Assembly (NCBI RefSeq): GCF_902859645.1
Contig: NZ_CADIJR010000040.1
Span: 1 to 60,120 of the forward strand
Direction of reading: 5' to 3'
DNA from: Achromobacter insuavis
GTDB taxonomy: Bacteria > Pseudomonadota > Gammaproteobacteria > Burkholderiales > Burkholderiaceae_B
DNA length: 60,120 nucleotides
The translations under genes and the position numbers were made by a program. Below, in pieces: positions 24,109 to 34,868 of this stretch (positions are counted from its first letter, which is position 1; every line of letters starts with the position of its first letter). The notes beneath the pieces were generated by a model that searched no databases, was not told where the DNA came from, and was given only the letters and a program-made list of their open reading frames with translations.

Positions 24109-25209
24109 TCAATCCGCCTTCTCGGGCGAGGACGGAGGCGGCGGCTCGGCCGGCTCGGCGGCGGCCTCGGCGGGGGGCGAGAACAGGTCCCAGCAGGCCA
24201 TGAACAGCGCGGCGATCAGCGGCCCGATGACGAAGCCGTTCAGGCCGAACAGCGCCATGCCGCCCAGCGTCGAGATCAGCACCACGTAGTCGGGCATCTT
24301 GGTGTCCTTGCCCACCAGGATCGGCCGCAGCACGTTGTCGACCATGCCGATCACCAGCACGCCGAAGGCGATCAGCACCGCGCCCTTGATGGTCGCGCCC
24401 GTCAACAGGAAATAGATCGCCACCGGCGCCCAGATCAGCCCCGCCCCCACCGCCGGCAACAGCGACAGGAAGCCCATGATGACGCCCCACAGCAGCGCGC
24501 CCTGGATGCCCAGGATGGAGAAGATGATGCCCCCCAGCGCGCCCTGCGATGCCGCCACCGCGATATTGCCCTTGACCGTGGCGCGCACCACCGTCGTGAA
24601 CTTGCGGAACAGGTGATGCTTGTGCGTGTCGCTGAGCGGCATGGCGCGCTTGATGCGCAGGCCCAATTGCGGGCCGTCGCGCAGCAGGAAGAACAGCAGG
24701 TACAGCATGATGCCGAAGCTGATCACGAACTGGAACGTGTCCTGCCCGATGCTGAGCGCCTGGGTCGCCAGGAACTGGCTTACCTGCATCGCGCCCGCGC
24801 TGAGCTTTTCCTGCAGGCTGGGAATGTCGGCCAGGTCGAACCGCGCCAGCAGGTCGTGCACCGAAGGCGGCAGCGCCTCCATGGCCTGCTGGAAGTAGGC
24901 GCCGAAGTTGATCTGCCCGGACTTGATGCTCTGGTAGAGGTTCGCGCCCTCGCTCACCAACGACCCGCTGATGACCACCAGCGGCAGGATCACCAGCAGC
25001 AGCACCAGCGCCAGCGTGATCAGGGCCGCCAGATTGCGCCGTCCGCCGATGCGCGGCACCAGGCGCCGCTGCAGCGGCGCGAACAGGATGGCCAGGATGG
25101 CGCCCCAGAACACCGCGCCGTAGAACGGCCACAGCAACCAGCCGAACGCGATGGAGACCACCACCAGGAGGAGCAGGAAAGTCCGGTAATGCAAGCTTGA
25201 GGATTGGCT
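24109..25209 (-). CDS. AI-2E family transporter
   Basis: The start at ATG 25209 (MSQSSSLHYRTFLLLLVVVS) is preferred over an upstream ATG because the transmembrane segment then begins normally. The 366-residue product has about eight membrane helices and the family's features, including the loop RLVPRIGGRRNLAALI and the C-terminal helices with GLNGFVIGPLIAALFM. The family includes TqsA/YdiK-type proteins; actual substrates are uncertain and often not AI-2. Confidence 0.8.
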   Translation of the reverse strand, partial: SQSSSLHYRTFLLLLVVVSIAFGWLLWPFYGAVFWGAILAILFAPLQRRLVPRIGGRRNLAALITLALVLLLVILPLVVISGSLVSEGANLYQSIKSGQINFGAYFQQAMEALPPSVHDLLARFDLADIPSLQEKLSAGAMQVSQFLATQALSIGQDTFQFVISFGIMLYLLFFLLRDGPQLGLRIKRAMPLSDTHKHHLFRKFTTVVRATVKGNIAVAASQGALGGIIFSILGIQGALLWGVIMGFLSLLPAVGAGLIWAPVAIYFLLTGATIKGAVLIAFGVLVIGMVDNVLRPILVGKDTKMPDYVVLISTLGGMALFGLNGFVIGPLIAALFMACWDLFSPPAEAAAEPAEPPPPSSPEKAD

Positions 25210-25280
25210 CATGTTCCGTCCAAGGCGCGGCATGCGCCGCGAGACCCGCATTGTACTAAGGGCTTGTCGATGGGCCTGTG

Positions 25281-25976
25281 CTACGGAGCTTGTCGCGCCA
25301 CCACGGCGCGGGCCTGCTCCAACGCTCCGGCCTGCGCATTCAGCGCCTCCAACCGCTGGTTCAGTTGCTGCTGCAGCGACGGCGTGGCGACCTTGGCCTG
25401 ACCGTCCTCCAAAGCGATATCGCCGGCATGGGCAGCCACGAAGTCGGCCACGCCCAGGGCGTCGCGCGCCACCGTGTCCATCTTGCCCGCGGCATCCATC
25501 AACTCGGCCACCGGCGCCGTGACGGCCTCGTCGTACACGCCGTCATAGACCGGCGCGAGATCCGGCGCCAGTTCCATCGCACCGCGCGCCTTGTCGGCGC
25601 GGGCCTGCGCGGACTGCAACCGGCGGGCGCTCTCAGCCAACGTCGCGCGTGCGTCGACCAGGGCCTGGCGTCGCCGCACGATGTCATCAACAGACTGGAT
25701 GCGCTCGGCCGCCAGCACCGGACGCAGCGGCGCCGCGGCCTTGGCCAGGGCGTCCTGGAAATCCGTGATGACCGCATAGGCGTCGCGATAACGGCCAATG
25801 GCGTCCGACTCGGCCTCGCTCAGCGCGCCGATCGGCGCCAGCGCGCCCGCCGCGATACGTTGCTGCAGCAGGCCGATGAAGGCCGCCCGCTCCTGCGGCT
25901 CGCGATTGCCGCACGCCGCCAGCGCCAGCACCGTGGCCGCCGCCAGGGTGGCCAGGCAGATCCGCAGCATTGCCAT
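25281..25976 (-). CDS. DUF3053-like lipoprotein
   Basis: From ATG 25976 (AGGAGGAAGGG just upstream) the signal peptide MAMLRICLATLAAATVLALA is followed by the lipobox Cys in LAACGN. The mature part is a long, charged helical protein of about 210 residues with heptad-like Ala/Leu/Gln patterns, resembling the DUF3053 (YiaF) lipoproteins. Cellular role unknown; it is probably attached to a membrane and periplasmic. Confidence 0.7.
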   Translation of the reverse strand: MAMLRICLATLAAATVLALAACGNREPQERAAFIGLLQQRIAAGALAPIGALSEAESDAIGRYRDAYAVITDFQDALAKAAAPLRPVLAAERIQSVDDIVRRRQALVDARATLAESARRLQSAQARADKARGAMELAPDLAPVYDGVYDEAVTAPVAELMDAAGKMDTVARDALGVADFVAAHAGDIALEDGQAKVATPSLQQQLNQRLEALNAQAGALEQARAVVARQAP

Positions 25977-26130
25977 GCCCTTCCTCCTTGCGTAGTCCGT
26001 TGCGGCGCGGCAACCGGCCCGCCATGCAGCCGGCGCCCCCGGCCAGATTATCCCGAAGCGTCCGCCGCGTGCCGCCGGCGGGCGGATTTTGTTGCCGTCG
26101 AAGCGATATGACACAGGCCGGTCGTCGCGC

Positions 26131-26643
26131 TCAGACCGACCACGCGAGACGCATCGCGCAGCGGCGGGCGGGATCGAATCCCCCTGCCGCCTCCTCCCGC
26201 AGCCGCGCGCGCAATGCCGGCGTCAATTGCCCCGCTGGCACTTCGACAAAGCCGTGCCGCTGGTAGAACGGGCCATTCCAGGGCAGCTCCCGGTCGGTCG
26301 TCAGGACGACCGCGTCGTAGACCGCCGCCTCCCGCGCCTGCGCGACCAGCGCGCGCAGCAGGCCGCCGCCCAGGCCGCGGCCCTGCCACGGGCTGGCGAC
26401 CGACATCTCCGCCAGAAAGAGGTCGCCCTCCATCGGCTGCGCCAACGCGAACCCCACGGGCCGGTCGCCGTCGTCCACCGCGACCCACAGCAGTCCGGCC
26501 TGCGCCGCATGTGCCAGCGCCGCTGGCGGCAGGGTCTCGCCGGTGGCGGCCCAGGCCATGGGCGTGCCAAGAAAGCGCTGGGCGGCGGAGCGCTCGATAT
26601 CGGGCAGGAAGGCCAGGTCGGCGGATTGGGCGTGTCGAATCAT
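26131..26643 (-). CDS. GNAT-family acetyltransferase
   Basis: The 170-residue product begins MIRHAQSADLAFLPDIERSA. The acetyl-CoA-binding motif QGRGLGGGLLRALV lies near residues 89-102, preceded by the beta strand of MSVASPWQ. FYQRHGF near residue 127 is the usual GNAT alpha4 end. An in-frame ATG six codons earlier is also possible. Substrate unknown. Confidence 0.82.
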   Translation of the reverse strand: MIRHAQSADLAFLPDIERSAAQRFLGTPMAWAATGETLPPAALAHAAQAGLLWVAVDDGDRPVGFALAQPMEGDLFLAEMSVASPWQGRGLGGGLLRALVAQAREAAVYDAVVLTTDRELPWNGPFYQRHGFVEVPAGQLTPALRARLREEAAGGFDPARRCAMRLAWSV

Positions 26644-26749
26644 GGGGCGCCAAGTATGCACCAGCCGGACGGCATCCCCCGCCGTTACCCCCTAGAATGT
26701 CGGTTTACCGGCCCGCCCGGGCCGCCCACCCTCCCAGCCATCCCACGGA

Positions 26750-27112
26750 ATGACTCAAGACGTTTCCCCCGACACCTGGGGCTTTGCCCAGCCCGACTGC
26801 CGCGGCGCCGCCGCGCTGCTGTATTTCATGAGCGACCTGGCGCGCGTGGCCAACCAGTACCTGCGCCCCGGCCACCTGAACCAGGAGGCGCTGGCCGACG
26901 CGCAGAAAGCCGTGGACGCGCTGCTCGAACGCTATGTCGAGATCGAAGCCGCCCCCGAAGCCTTCGATGACGAACGCGTCGAACTGGCCCTGGAGACCGA
27001 CACCCGCCCGGACGGCTCGACCGCCGCCCAGGTCGCCTTGCGGATGTCGCCGCGCCTGGAAGGCCTGATCATCGAGGCCCAGCGCCAGGCGGCCGGCCCC
27101 ACCAGCCACTGA
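26750..27112 (+). CDS. Hypothetical protein, 120 residues
   Basis: The protein begins MTQDVSPDTWGFAQPDCRGA and is helical and acidic. It contains LNQEALADAQKAVDALLERY and a beta-rich part near DTRPDGSTAAQVALRMSPRL. It has no membrane segment. Family and function are not recognised. Confidence 0.6.
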   Translation: MTQDVSPDTWGFAQPDCRGAAALLYFMSDLARVANQYLRPGHLNQEALADAQKAVDALLERYVEIEAAPEAFDDERVELALETDTRPDGSTAAQVALRMSPRLEGLIIEAQRQAAGPTSH

Positions 27113-27771
27113 CGGGCATCCGGAGGCCTGCCGGCGCACGCCTCCCCCTGCCCCGTCCCGGCGCGACACGCCCCTGCACCAAAAAAACTCTTGCAAAATC
27201 ACGGCACTAGCTATATCATTAGCAGTTGAGCCGGTAAATGGCTCATGTTTTTGCCCATCTGGCCCACTTGCCAGACGCTTGCAAAATACCCTTCCTGGGT
27301 CCGGTTTCACCCGATGGGCGTCACCCGGTTCTGCGACAGACAACCCTAACAACGCAGACCTGATTGATGCCATCATGATGGATGGCAAGGCCATCCCCCA
27401 CCCAGGGTTCGTCTTACGACACACACTGCCGTTTTCTGATCTTTCCGCCCAGTCCGGCCTGATCGGGAAACCTTCATCCGCAGCCCGATAGCCGCGGTAG
27501 CCCCAAGCCGCGGTAACCCCGCAGCACCCCATTCGCGGCGGCGACCCAACGCCACCGCCCGCCTGGACCGCCGTCCGTCCCTGACCGACGCGGCCCGGCA
27601 GCAAGCCGCAGGCGCATGCCCGCGGTCAGTACCTCCGCCACCGGCGCGGCGCGCAAGCAAACCATGAGAATGCGCAAAATGCCGGTAACGGAGATGCGTT
27701 AGTGTCATGCACGTTAGTGTCATGCACTACACGGCAATTCCCATAACAAGAACTTGAAAGAGAACAACACC
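27113..27771 (+). other. Intergenic region with a possible promoter and a tandem repeat
   Basis: About 660 bases without a convincing gene. A promoter-like TTGCAA - 17 bases - TATCAT lies near 27190-27220. Close to the next gene, GTTAGTGTCATGCAC occurs twice in tandem (27698-27712 and 27713-27727). The long open frames in this region look like low-complexity Pro/Arg shadows. Confidence 0.45.
27698..27727. repeat. 15-base tandem direct repeat upstream of the 27772 gene
   Basis: Two perfect copies of GTTAGTGTCATGCAC lie head to tail 45 bases before the ATG at 27772. Each contains a partial dyad (GTG...CAC), so they may be operator half sites. Confidence 0.7.
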
Positions 27772-28053
27772 ATGAATACTCGTTTCACGACCTCGGACCT
27801 GATCCGACGTCCGGCGCATACCAAGCTGGACAACATGCCGATCCACATCGGCGACATCGTTTATCTGCAACCGGCCCACGGCCCGGCCATCCGTGCCGCC
27901 GTGATCTTCAACGCGCCGATCGACGGCACGACCACGTACACCACCGAAGTCGTGCCGTGCGGAGCAGCCGCGCAAAAGGCGCCCGGCCAGCGCATCCGCT
28001 TCCGTCACGAGCACGTGCACCGCATCGAACCGGTGCGTCGCGCCGCTCGCTGA
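27772..28053 (+). CDS. Hypothetical protein, 93 residues
   Basis: The product begins MNTRFTTSDLIRRPAHTKLD and reads as a small beta-barrel-like domain (IHIGDIVYLQPAHGPAIRAA, then TTTYTTEVVPCG), ending with a basic HEHVHRIEPVRRAAR tail. An AAAGAGA ribosome site precedes this ATG. A tandem 15-base repeat lies just upstream and could regulate it. No family is recognised. Confidence 0.6.
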   Translation: MNTRFTTSDLIRRPAHTKLDNMPIHIGDIVYLQPAHGPAIRAAVIFNAPIDGTTTYTTEVVPCGAAAQKAPGQRIRFRHEHVHRIEPVRRAAR

Positions 28054-28140
28054 CACAGCGCAAACCCGCCGCGGCCGTGCCGCGGCGGCGTCATTTGTGC
28101 GTGATACAGTCGCAGGCAACGCAGTCAACGCGCGACCATC

Positions 28141-28833
28141 ATGCAAAACAACCGGCTTGCCATCCGCATCTGGGACCTCCCCACCCGCCTCTTCCACTGG
28201 GCGCTCGTCGTCTGTATCGTCGGCGCCTTCGTCAGCGTCAAGCTGGGCGGGCTGTACATGGACTGGCACGTGCGCTTCGGCTGTACCGCGCTGGGCCTGA
28301 TCATCTTCCGCCTGCTGTGGGGCTTTGTCGGCCCCCGCTATGCGCGCTTCGCGCAATTCGTGCGCGGTCCGCGCGCGGTAGCCAAGTATCTCAAGGGCGC
28401 GGCCGCGCCCGCCGGCCACAACCCGCTGGGCGCGCTGTCGGTGCTGGCGCTGCTGCTGGTGATCGGTTTCCAGGCAGTCAGCGGCCTGTTCACCACCGAC
28501 GACATCATGACGCAGGGCCCGCTGTTCGGCCACGTCAGCGAGTCCACCGCCAGCCTGCTCACCTCGTGGCACAAGCTCAATGAATGGGTCATCATCGGCC
28601 TGATCGCTCTGCACCTGTTGGCCGTGGCCTGGTATGCGCTGGTGCGGCGCAAGCGGCTGGTGCGCGCCATCATCACCGGCAACGTCGATCCGAAAGACGT
28701 CCCGGCCGGCACGCCGCCGACCCAGGACGGGTTCGCGATCTGGCTGCGCGCCCTGATCCTGGGGGCGTGCGTCACCGGCCTGGTGCTGTGGATCCGCTCG
28801 CTGGAGATCGCCGCGGACATGTCGTTCTCGTAG
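28141..28833 (+). CDS. Cytochrome b561 / b-type cytochrome
   Basis: The 230-residue protein has four or five transmembrane helices. An N-terminal RIWDLPTRLFHWALVVCIVG motif and the His residues in helices 1, 2 and 4 (HW, DWHVRF, SWHKLNEW, LIALHLLAVAWY) are the expected haem b ligands of the cytochrome b561 / Ni-Fe hydrogenase b family. The convergent neighbour encodes cytochrome c', so the pair may serve electron transfer across the membrane. Confidence 0.85.
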   Translation: MQNNRLAIRIWDLPTRLFHWALVVCIVGAFVSVKLGGLYMDWHVRFGCTALGLIIFRLLWGFVGPRYARFAQFVRGPRAVAKYLKGAAAPAGHNPLGALSVLALLLVIGFQAVSGLFTTDDIMTQGPLFGHVSESTASLLTSWHKLNEWVIIGLIALHLLAVAWYALVRRKRLVRAIITGNVDPKDVPAGTPPTQDGFAIWLRALILGACVTGLVLWIRSLEIAADMSFS

Positions 28834-28894
28834 CCTTCCCGCGCGCGCATCGCGCCGACCGGCGCGCAAAGCGCGATATCCGAACGGCGCGCCA

Positions 28895-28925
28895 AAAGAA
28901 AAGCCCCTCGACCGAGGGGCTTTTT
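28895..28925. terminator. Bidirectional terminator
   Basis: The stem AGCCCCTCG/CGAGGGGCT with A-run on the left and T-run on the right separates the convergent cytochrome b561 and cytochrome c' genes. Confidence 0.85.
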
Positions 28926-28956
28926 GCATGCGGCGCCGCGGGGGCGCGCGAGCGGC

Positions 28957-29415
28957 TTATTTCTTCTTGCGGTAGGCGTCGTGGCAGGCCTTGCAGCTGG
29001 CGCCCACGTCGCCAAAGGCGGCGCGCAGCTTGTCGAGGTCGCCGGCGTCGGCGGCGGCCGACAGCTTGACGATGTTGTCCTGGAACGCCTGCTGCTTCTG
29101 CTTGAAGCCGGCCGCGTCGCTCCAGATTTCCGGACGGGCGTCGCCGCCTTCCGTACCCGCGCCGAAAGCCGTCCACGGCAGGGCCGACAGCGTCTTGAGC
29201 ACTTCGACGTTGGCCTTGATCTGGGCCGCGTCGTAAGGCGCCTGGCCCTTGATCACCGGCGTCATGCGGCCAAAGTGCGAGGCCATCAGCGTCAGCGCCG
29301 ACTGGCGGTACTTGACGGCATCTTCCGGCTTGGCGAACTGCGCCTGGGCCGAGGTCGCCAGCAGCGACCCGACAGTCATACAGGCCAGCGCGGCGAGCGT
29401 GGACAACTTCTTCAT
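28957..29415 (-). CDS. Cytochrome c' (periplasmic)
   Basis: From ATG 29415 (GGGAG site) the signal peptide MKKLSTLAALACMTVGSLLA precedes a cleavage-like Ala-Gln-Ala. The 152-residue product is a four-helix-bundle cytochrome with a single C-terminal haem site CKACH (residues 141-145). The Met-Ala-Ser-His segment near 44-47 lies in the first helix. Cytochrome c' binds NO and is often linked to nitrosative stress resistance. Confidence 0.88.
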   Translation of the reverse strand: MKKLSTLAALACMTVGSLLATSAQAQFAKPEDAVKYRQSALTLMASHFGRMTPVIKGQAPYDAAQIKANVEVLKTLSALPWTAFGAGTEGGDARPEIWSDAAGFKQKQQAFQDNIVKLSAAADAGDLDKLRAAFGDVGASCKACHDAYRKKK

Positions 29416-29471
29416 TGCAATCTCCCGTAAATACAACAAGGATGCCGCGCGCCCGGCGCGCGGCAAGGCGA

Positions 29472-30959
<1,488 letters not shown>

Positions 30960-31009
30960 TCATGCGGCCTGCTATACTTCGGCCGCTTTCCGACTCCGCT
31001 TGTGAATCC

Positions 31010-31621
31010 ATGAAACTGATCGGCTCGCTTACCAGTCCATACGTGCGCAAGGTGCGTATCGTCATGGCCGAGAAAAAGCTGGATTATCGGCTTGAACTCG
31101 AAAACGTCTGGTCCGCCGACACGCAGATCCAAACGTACAACCCGCTGGGCAAGGTGCCCTGCCTGGTCATGGAAGATGGCGGCGCCCTGTTCGACTCGCG
31201 CGTCATCGTCGAGTACCTGGACACCTTGTCGCCCGTCGCCCGCCTGATTCCGCAGCCGGGCCGTGATCGCGCGGCCGTCAAATGCTGGGAAGCCATCGCC
31301 GATGGCCTGCTGGACGCCTGCGTCACCATCGTCAAGGAAAAGCAGCGCCCCGAGGCGCAGCGCAGCCCGGAATGGATCGAGCGCCAATACGGCAAGATCC
31401 ACGCCAGCCTGGACGCCATGGACAAGAGCCTGGGCGACAACGCCCACTGCATGGGCATCAACTACAGCCTGGCCGATATCGCCGTGGGCTGTGGCCTGGG
31501 CTACCTGGACCTGCGCTTTGCCGAACTGGACTGGCGCGCCAACCACCCCAACCTGGCGCGCCTGTACGACAAGCTGTCGCAGCGCCAGTCGTTCGTGGAT
31601 ACCATCCCCAAGACGGCCTGA
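31010..31621 (+). CDS. Glutathione S-transferase-like protein
   Basis: Start ATG 31010 gives a 203-residue protein beginning MKLIGSLTSPYVRKVRIVMA, the thioredoxin-fold N-terminal domain of bacterial GSTs (YibF/GstB type) with Ser9/Pro10 near the glutathione site. The VPCLVMEDG segment is the conserved cis-Pro strand, and a helical C-terminal domain follows. Substrate unknown. Confidence 0.88.
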   Translation: MKLIGSLTSPYVRKVRIVMAEKKLDYRLELENVWSADTQIQTYNPLGKVPCLVMEDGGALFDSRVIVEYLDTLSPVARLIPQPGRDRAAVKCWEAIADGLLDACVTIVKEKQRPEAQRSPEWIERQYGKIHASLDAMDKSLGDNAHCMGINYSLADIAVGCGLGYLDLRFAELDWRANHPNLARLYDKLSQRQSFVDTIPKTA

Positions 31622-31683
31622 CGCCCCCTCGGCGCCAACCCGACCTGTTCCGGCCGCCTCGCGCGGCCGGTTTCACGTCCAGC

Positions 31684-32502
31684 TCAGGCCCAGAATGCCT
31701 GGCCGGCCTTGAACAGCATGTAGGCCGCCAGCGCGAACAGCAGGCAGGCGAACACCCGCTTCAGGGTCTGCACCGGCAGGCGGTGCGCCATGCGCGCGCC
31801 CAGCGGCGCCGTCAGCACGCTCACGCACACCAGCACCAGCAGCGCCGGCCAATAGATGTAGCCCAGCATGCCGGGCCGGGTCGCGCCTTCGTTCAAGCCC
31901 GACACCACGTAGCCGATGCTGTTGGCCAGCGCGATGGGAAAGCCCAGCGCCGCCGAGGTCGAGACCGCGTTGTGCAGCGCCACGTTGCACCAGACCATGA
32001 ACGGCACCGACAGGAAGCCGCCGCCCGCCCCCACCAGCCCCGACAGGAAGCCGATGCCGGCGCCGGCCGCGCTGGTGCCGACCACGCCCGGCATCTGGCG
32101 GCTGGGCTTGGGCTTCTTGTTGCGCAGCATGTTCCAGCCGGAATAGCCCACGAACAGCGCGAAGAACAGCGACAGCCACAGGGTGCTGAGCGCCGCGAAC
32201 ACCGCGCCGCCCGACAGCAGGCCACCCAGGATGATGCCCGGCGCCATGGCCCAGACGATCGGCCACTTGATGGTGCCCTTCTGCTGGTGCGCGCGCACGC
32301 TGGAGATCGAGGTGAACAGGATCGAGGTCATCGAGGTGGCGATGGCGGCATGCACCACCAGGTCGGCCGGCATGCCCTTCCAGGCGAACAGCATCGTCAG
32401 GAACGGCACCAGCAGCATGCCGCCGCCGATGCCCAGCAGACCCGCCGCGAAACCCGCCACCGCGCCCAGCGCCAGCAGGCAAATCACCATCGTTACATCC
32501 AC
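31684..32502 (-). CDS. TauE/SafE-family sulfite exporter-like membrane protein
   Basis: A GTG at 32502 preceded by AGGAGAGG is the likely start; an in-frame ATG lies 12 bases later. The 272-residue protein has about eight transmembrane helices, with internal repeats containing GFAAGLLGIGGGMLLVPFL and GFLSGLVGAGGGFLSVPFM, diagnostic of the TauE/SafE family. The substrate may be sulfite, sulfoacetate or another organosulfur anion; it is not clear here. Confidence 0.85.
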   Translation of the reverse strand: MDVTMVICLLALGAVAGFAAGLLGIGGGMLLVPFLTMLFAWKGMPADLVVHAAIATSMTSILFTSISSVRAHQQKGTIKWPIVWAMAPGIILGGLLSGGAVFAALSTLWLSLFFALFVGYSGWNMLRNKKPKPSRQMPGVVGTSAAGAGIGFLSGLVGAGGGFLSVPFMVWCNVALHNAVSTSAALGFPIALANSIGYVVSGLNEGATRPGMLGYIYWPALLVLVCVSVLTAPLGARMAHRLPVQTLKRVFACLLFALAAYMLFKAGQAFWA

Positions 32503-32626
32503 ATCCCTCTCCTCTCGTTGTCGGCGTGCGCCGTTTTTCATGAGCCAGGCCCCGCGAACGCGACGCCCGCGGGGCCTGGCTGGAACTGCTATCGGTATTG
32601 CGACGGCCTGTCGCGGGCCGGCGCGC

Positions 32627-33745
32627 CTAGACGATGATGCCGCCGCCCAGGCAGATATCGCCATCGTAAAGCACCGCCGATTGCCCGGGCGTGACCGCCC
32701 ATTGCGGTTCGCTGAAGTCGAGCGTGAAGCCCGCGCTGGTCGCGTCCCCCAGGCGGCAGGCGGCATCGGCCTGGCGGTAGCGCGTCTTGGCGCCGTATTC
32801 CCCCGCGGCGGGCGCGTGCCCGGCGACCCAGCTGACGTCCTGCGCCCGCAGCGAGCCGGACAGCAGCCAGGGGTGGTCATGCCCCTGCACCACGTAGAGC
32901 ACGTTGCGCTCGAGGTCCTTGCGCGCCACGTACCAGGCCTCGGCCGTGCCGTCTTCGCGCTGGCGGCCCTTCACGCCGCCCACGCCCAGGCCCTTGCGCT
33001 GGCCCAGCGTGTAGAACGACAGGCCCTCGTGGCGCCCGACCTTCTGCCCCTCGGGCGTCAGGATCGGGCCCGGCTCGGTCGGCAGGTAGCGGTTGAGGAA
33101 CTCGCGGAACGGCCGCTCGCCGATGAAGCAGATGCCGGTGGAGTCCTTCTTGGCCGCGTTGTGCAGGCCGATCTCGTGCGCGATGCGGCGCACTTCGGTC
33201 TTGTGGATCTCGCCCAGCGGGAACAGGGTGCGCGACAGCTGCGCCTGGTTCAGGCGGTGCAGGAAATAGCTCTGGTCCTTGGAACCGTCCAGCGCCTTGA
33301 GCAGCTCGAAGCGCGAGCCGCCGCCCTCGGCCGCCACTTCGCGCACGCGGGCGTAGTGGCCGGTGGCGATATGTTCGGCGCCGAGCGCCATGGCGTGGTC
33401 GAGGAAGGCCTTGAACTTGATCTCGGCGTTGCACAGCACGTCCGGATTGGGCGTGCGGCCGGCCGAGTATTCGCGCAGGAATTCGGCGAACACCCGGTCC
33501 TTGTATTCGGCGGCGAAATTGACGTATTCGAATTCCACGCCCACCAGGTCGGCCACGCTGGCCGCGTCCAGCAGGTCCTGGCGGGTGGAGCAGTATTCGG
33601 AATCGTCGTCGTCTTCCCAGTTCTTCATGAACAGGCCGACGACCTCGTAGCCTTGCTGCTTGAGCAGCCAGGCGGTGACCGAAGAATCGACCCCGCCGGA
33701 CATGCCGACGACAACGCGGCCTTTCTTGGTGGATATTTGACTCAT
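32627..33745 (-). CDS. mnmA: tRNA-specific 2-thiouridylase
   Basis: The 372-residue enzyme has the PP-loop [18 protein letters not shown] near the N-terminus and the catalytic-Cys contexts [11 protein letters not shown] and [13 protein letters not shown]. It thiolates the wobble uridine of tRNAs for Lys, Glu and Gln, using sulfur passed through the Tus system. It follows the LysR gene by 12 bases on the same strand. Confidence 0.95.
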   Translation of the reverse strand: MSQISTKKGRVVVGMSGGVDSSVTAWLLKQQGYEVVGLFMKNWEDDDDSEYCSTRQDLLDAASVADLVGVEFEYVNFAAEYKDRVFAEFLREYSAGRTPNPDVLCNAEIKFKAFLDHAMALGAEHIATGHYARVREVAAEGGGSRFELLKALDGSKDQSYFLHRLNQAQLSRTLFPLGEIHKTEVRRIAHEIGLHNAAKKDSTGICFIGERPFREFLNRYLPTEPGPILTPEGQKVGRHEGLSFYTLGQRKGLGVGGVKGRQREDGTAEAWYVARKDLERNVLYVVQGHDHPWLLSGSLRAQDVSWVAGHAPAAGEYGAKTRYRQADAACRLGDATSAGFTLDFSEPQWAVTPGQSAVLYDGDICLGGGIIV

Positions 33746-33757
33746 GATGGCGCCATT

Positions 33758-34678
33758 TTACCGTGGGCTGGCCGCGTCCTGCGGCTGCGGCTCGGCCGCC
33801 CGCGAAACCTCCATCAGCCAGGTCCGGAACGCCTGCAGCGTCGGCAGGTTGGCCTTCTGGTCGGGGTAGCACAGGTAGTAGCCCATGCGCGCGCGGATCG
33901 GCAGCTGGATCGCCACCGCCAGCTTGCCGTCGCGCAGTTCGTCCTCGATCAGGCAGCGCGGGATCAGCGCCACGCCGAAACCGGCGGCGGCGGCCTGCGA
34001 CAGCAGCGCGTACTGGTCGAAACGCGCCCCTTCCAGGCTGCGCCGGCTGTCGCAGCCGGCCTGCTCGAACCAGTCGCGCCAGCCTTCGAGGGCCGAGGTG
34101 TGGTGCAGCAGGGGATAGGCCAGCAGGTCCGCCGGCACGCTACAGCCGCCCGGAATCAGGCGCGGGCTGCAGACCGGCAGGATCTCGCGGCCGACGATGT
34201 AGTCGGCGCCGCTGCCCGGCCAGATGCCTTCGCCGAAACGCACGGCGGCGTCCAGTTCGGGCGAGGAAAAGTCATAGCCCTGGCGGTGCGGCAGGAATTC
34301 CACGTGGATGTCGGGCCGCAGCCGCATGAAGGCCGTCAGGCGCGGGATCAGCCAGCGCGCGCCGAAGGTCGGCATACAGGTCAGGTTGAGCGTGCCGCCC
34401 TGCCCCTGGTGCGCGATCAGTTCGACGGTGGCGGCCTCGATCTGGCCCAGCCCCGCCTGCACCTTGGTCAGATAGCTGCGGCCGGCCTCGGTCAGGACCA
34501 GGCCTTGCCTGATGCGCAGGAATAGTTCGACGCCGACGAACTCCTCCAGGTGTTTCACTTGCTTACTGACCGCGCCCTGCGTGACGCACAGTTCCTGGGC
34601 GGCGCGGGTAAAGCTGCTGTGCCTGGCGGCGACTTCGAACGCCTGCAGGTCGGTGAGCGAGGGACAGAACCGTCTCAT
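33758..34678 (-). CDS. LysR-family regulator (GcvA-like)
   Basis: The 306-residue protein has an N-terminal winged helix-turn-helix (LTDLQAFEVAARHSSFTRAA, then KQVKHLEEFVGVELFLR) and a C-terminal periplasmic-binding-like effector domain. The sequence resembles the GcvA branch. It is divergent from the downstream Bug receptor gene, so that gene is a candidate target. Confidence 0.85.
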   Translation of the reverse strand: MRRFCPSLTDLQAFEVAARHSSFTRAAQELCVTQGAVSKQVKHLEEFVGVELFLRIRQGLVLTEAGRSYLTKVQAGLGQIEAATVELIAHQGQGGTLNLTCMPTFGARWLIPRLTAFMRLRPDIHVEFLPHRQGYDFSSPELDAAVRFGEGIWPGSGADYIVGREILPVCSPRLIPGGCSVPADLLAYPLLHHTSALEGWRDWFEQAGCDSRRSLEGARFDQYALLSQAAAAGFGVALIPRCLIEDELRDGKLAVAIQLPIRARMGYYLCYPDQKANLPTLQAFRTWLMEVSRAAEPQPQDAASPR

Positions 34679-34868
34679 GGGATAGCGCCTCGATACCGGG
34701 GTTTCCGGAGCGCGAAGTTACAAAAAGAAACCCCGCCGCAAAAGAGGCATGAAAAAAAGTCATAGCTTAAGGAGAAACTTTCGTTTGTGCAAACCGGCCT
34801 TGCACGAAAGAATCTTCCTGTTTGCGTCTGCCTTTTGCGCATCCGCGTTCCAATTCATAGGGGAATTC

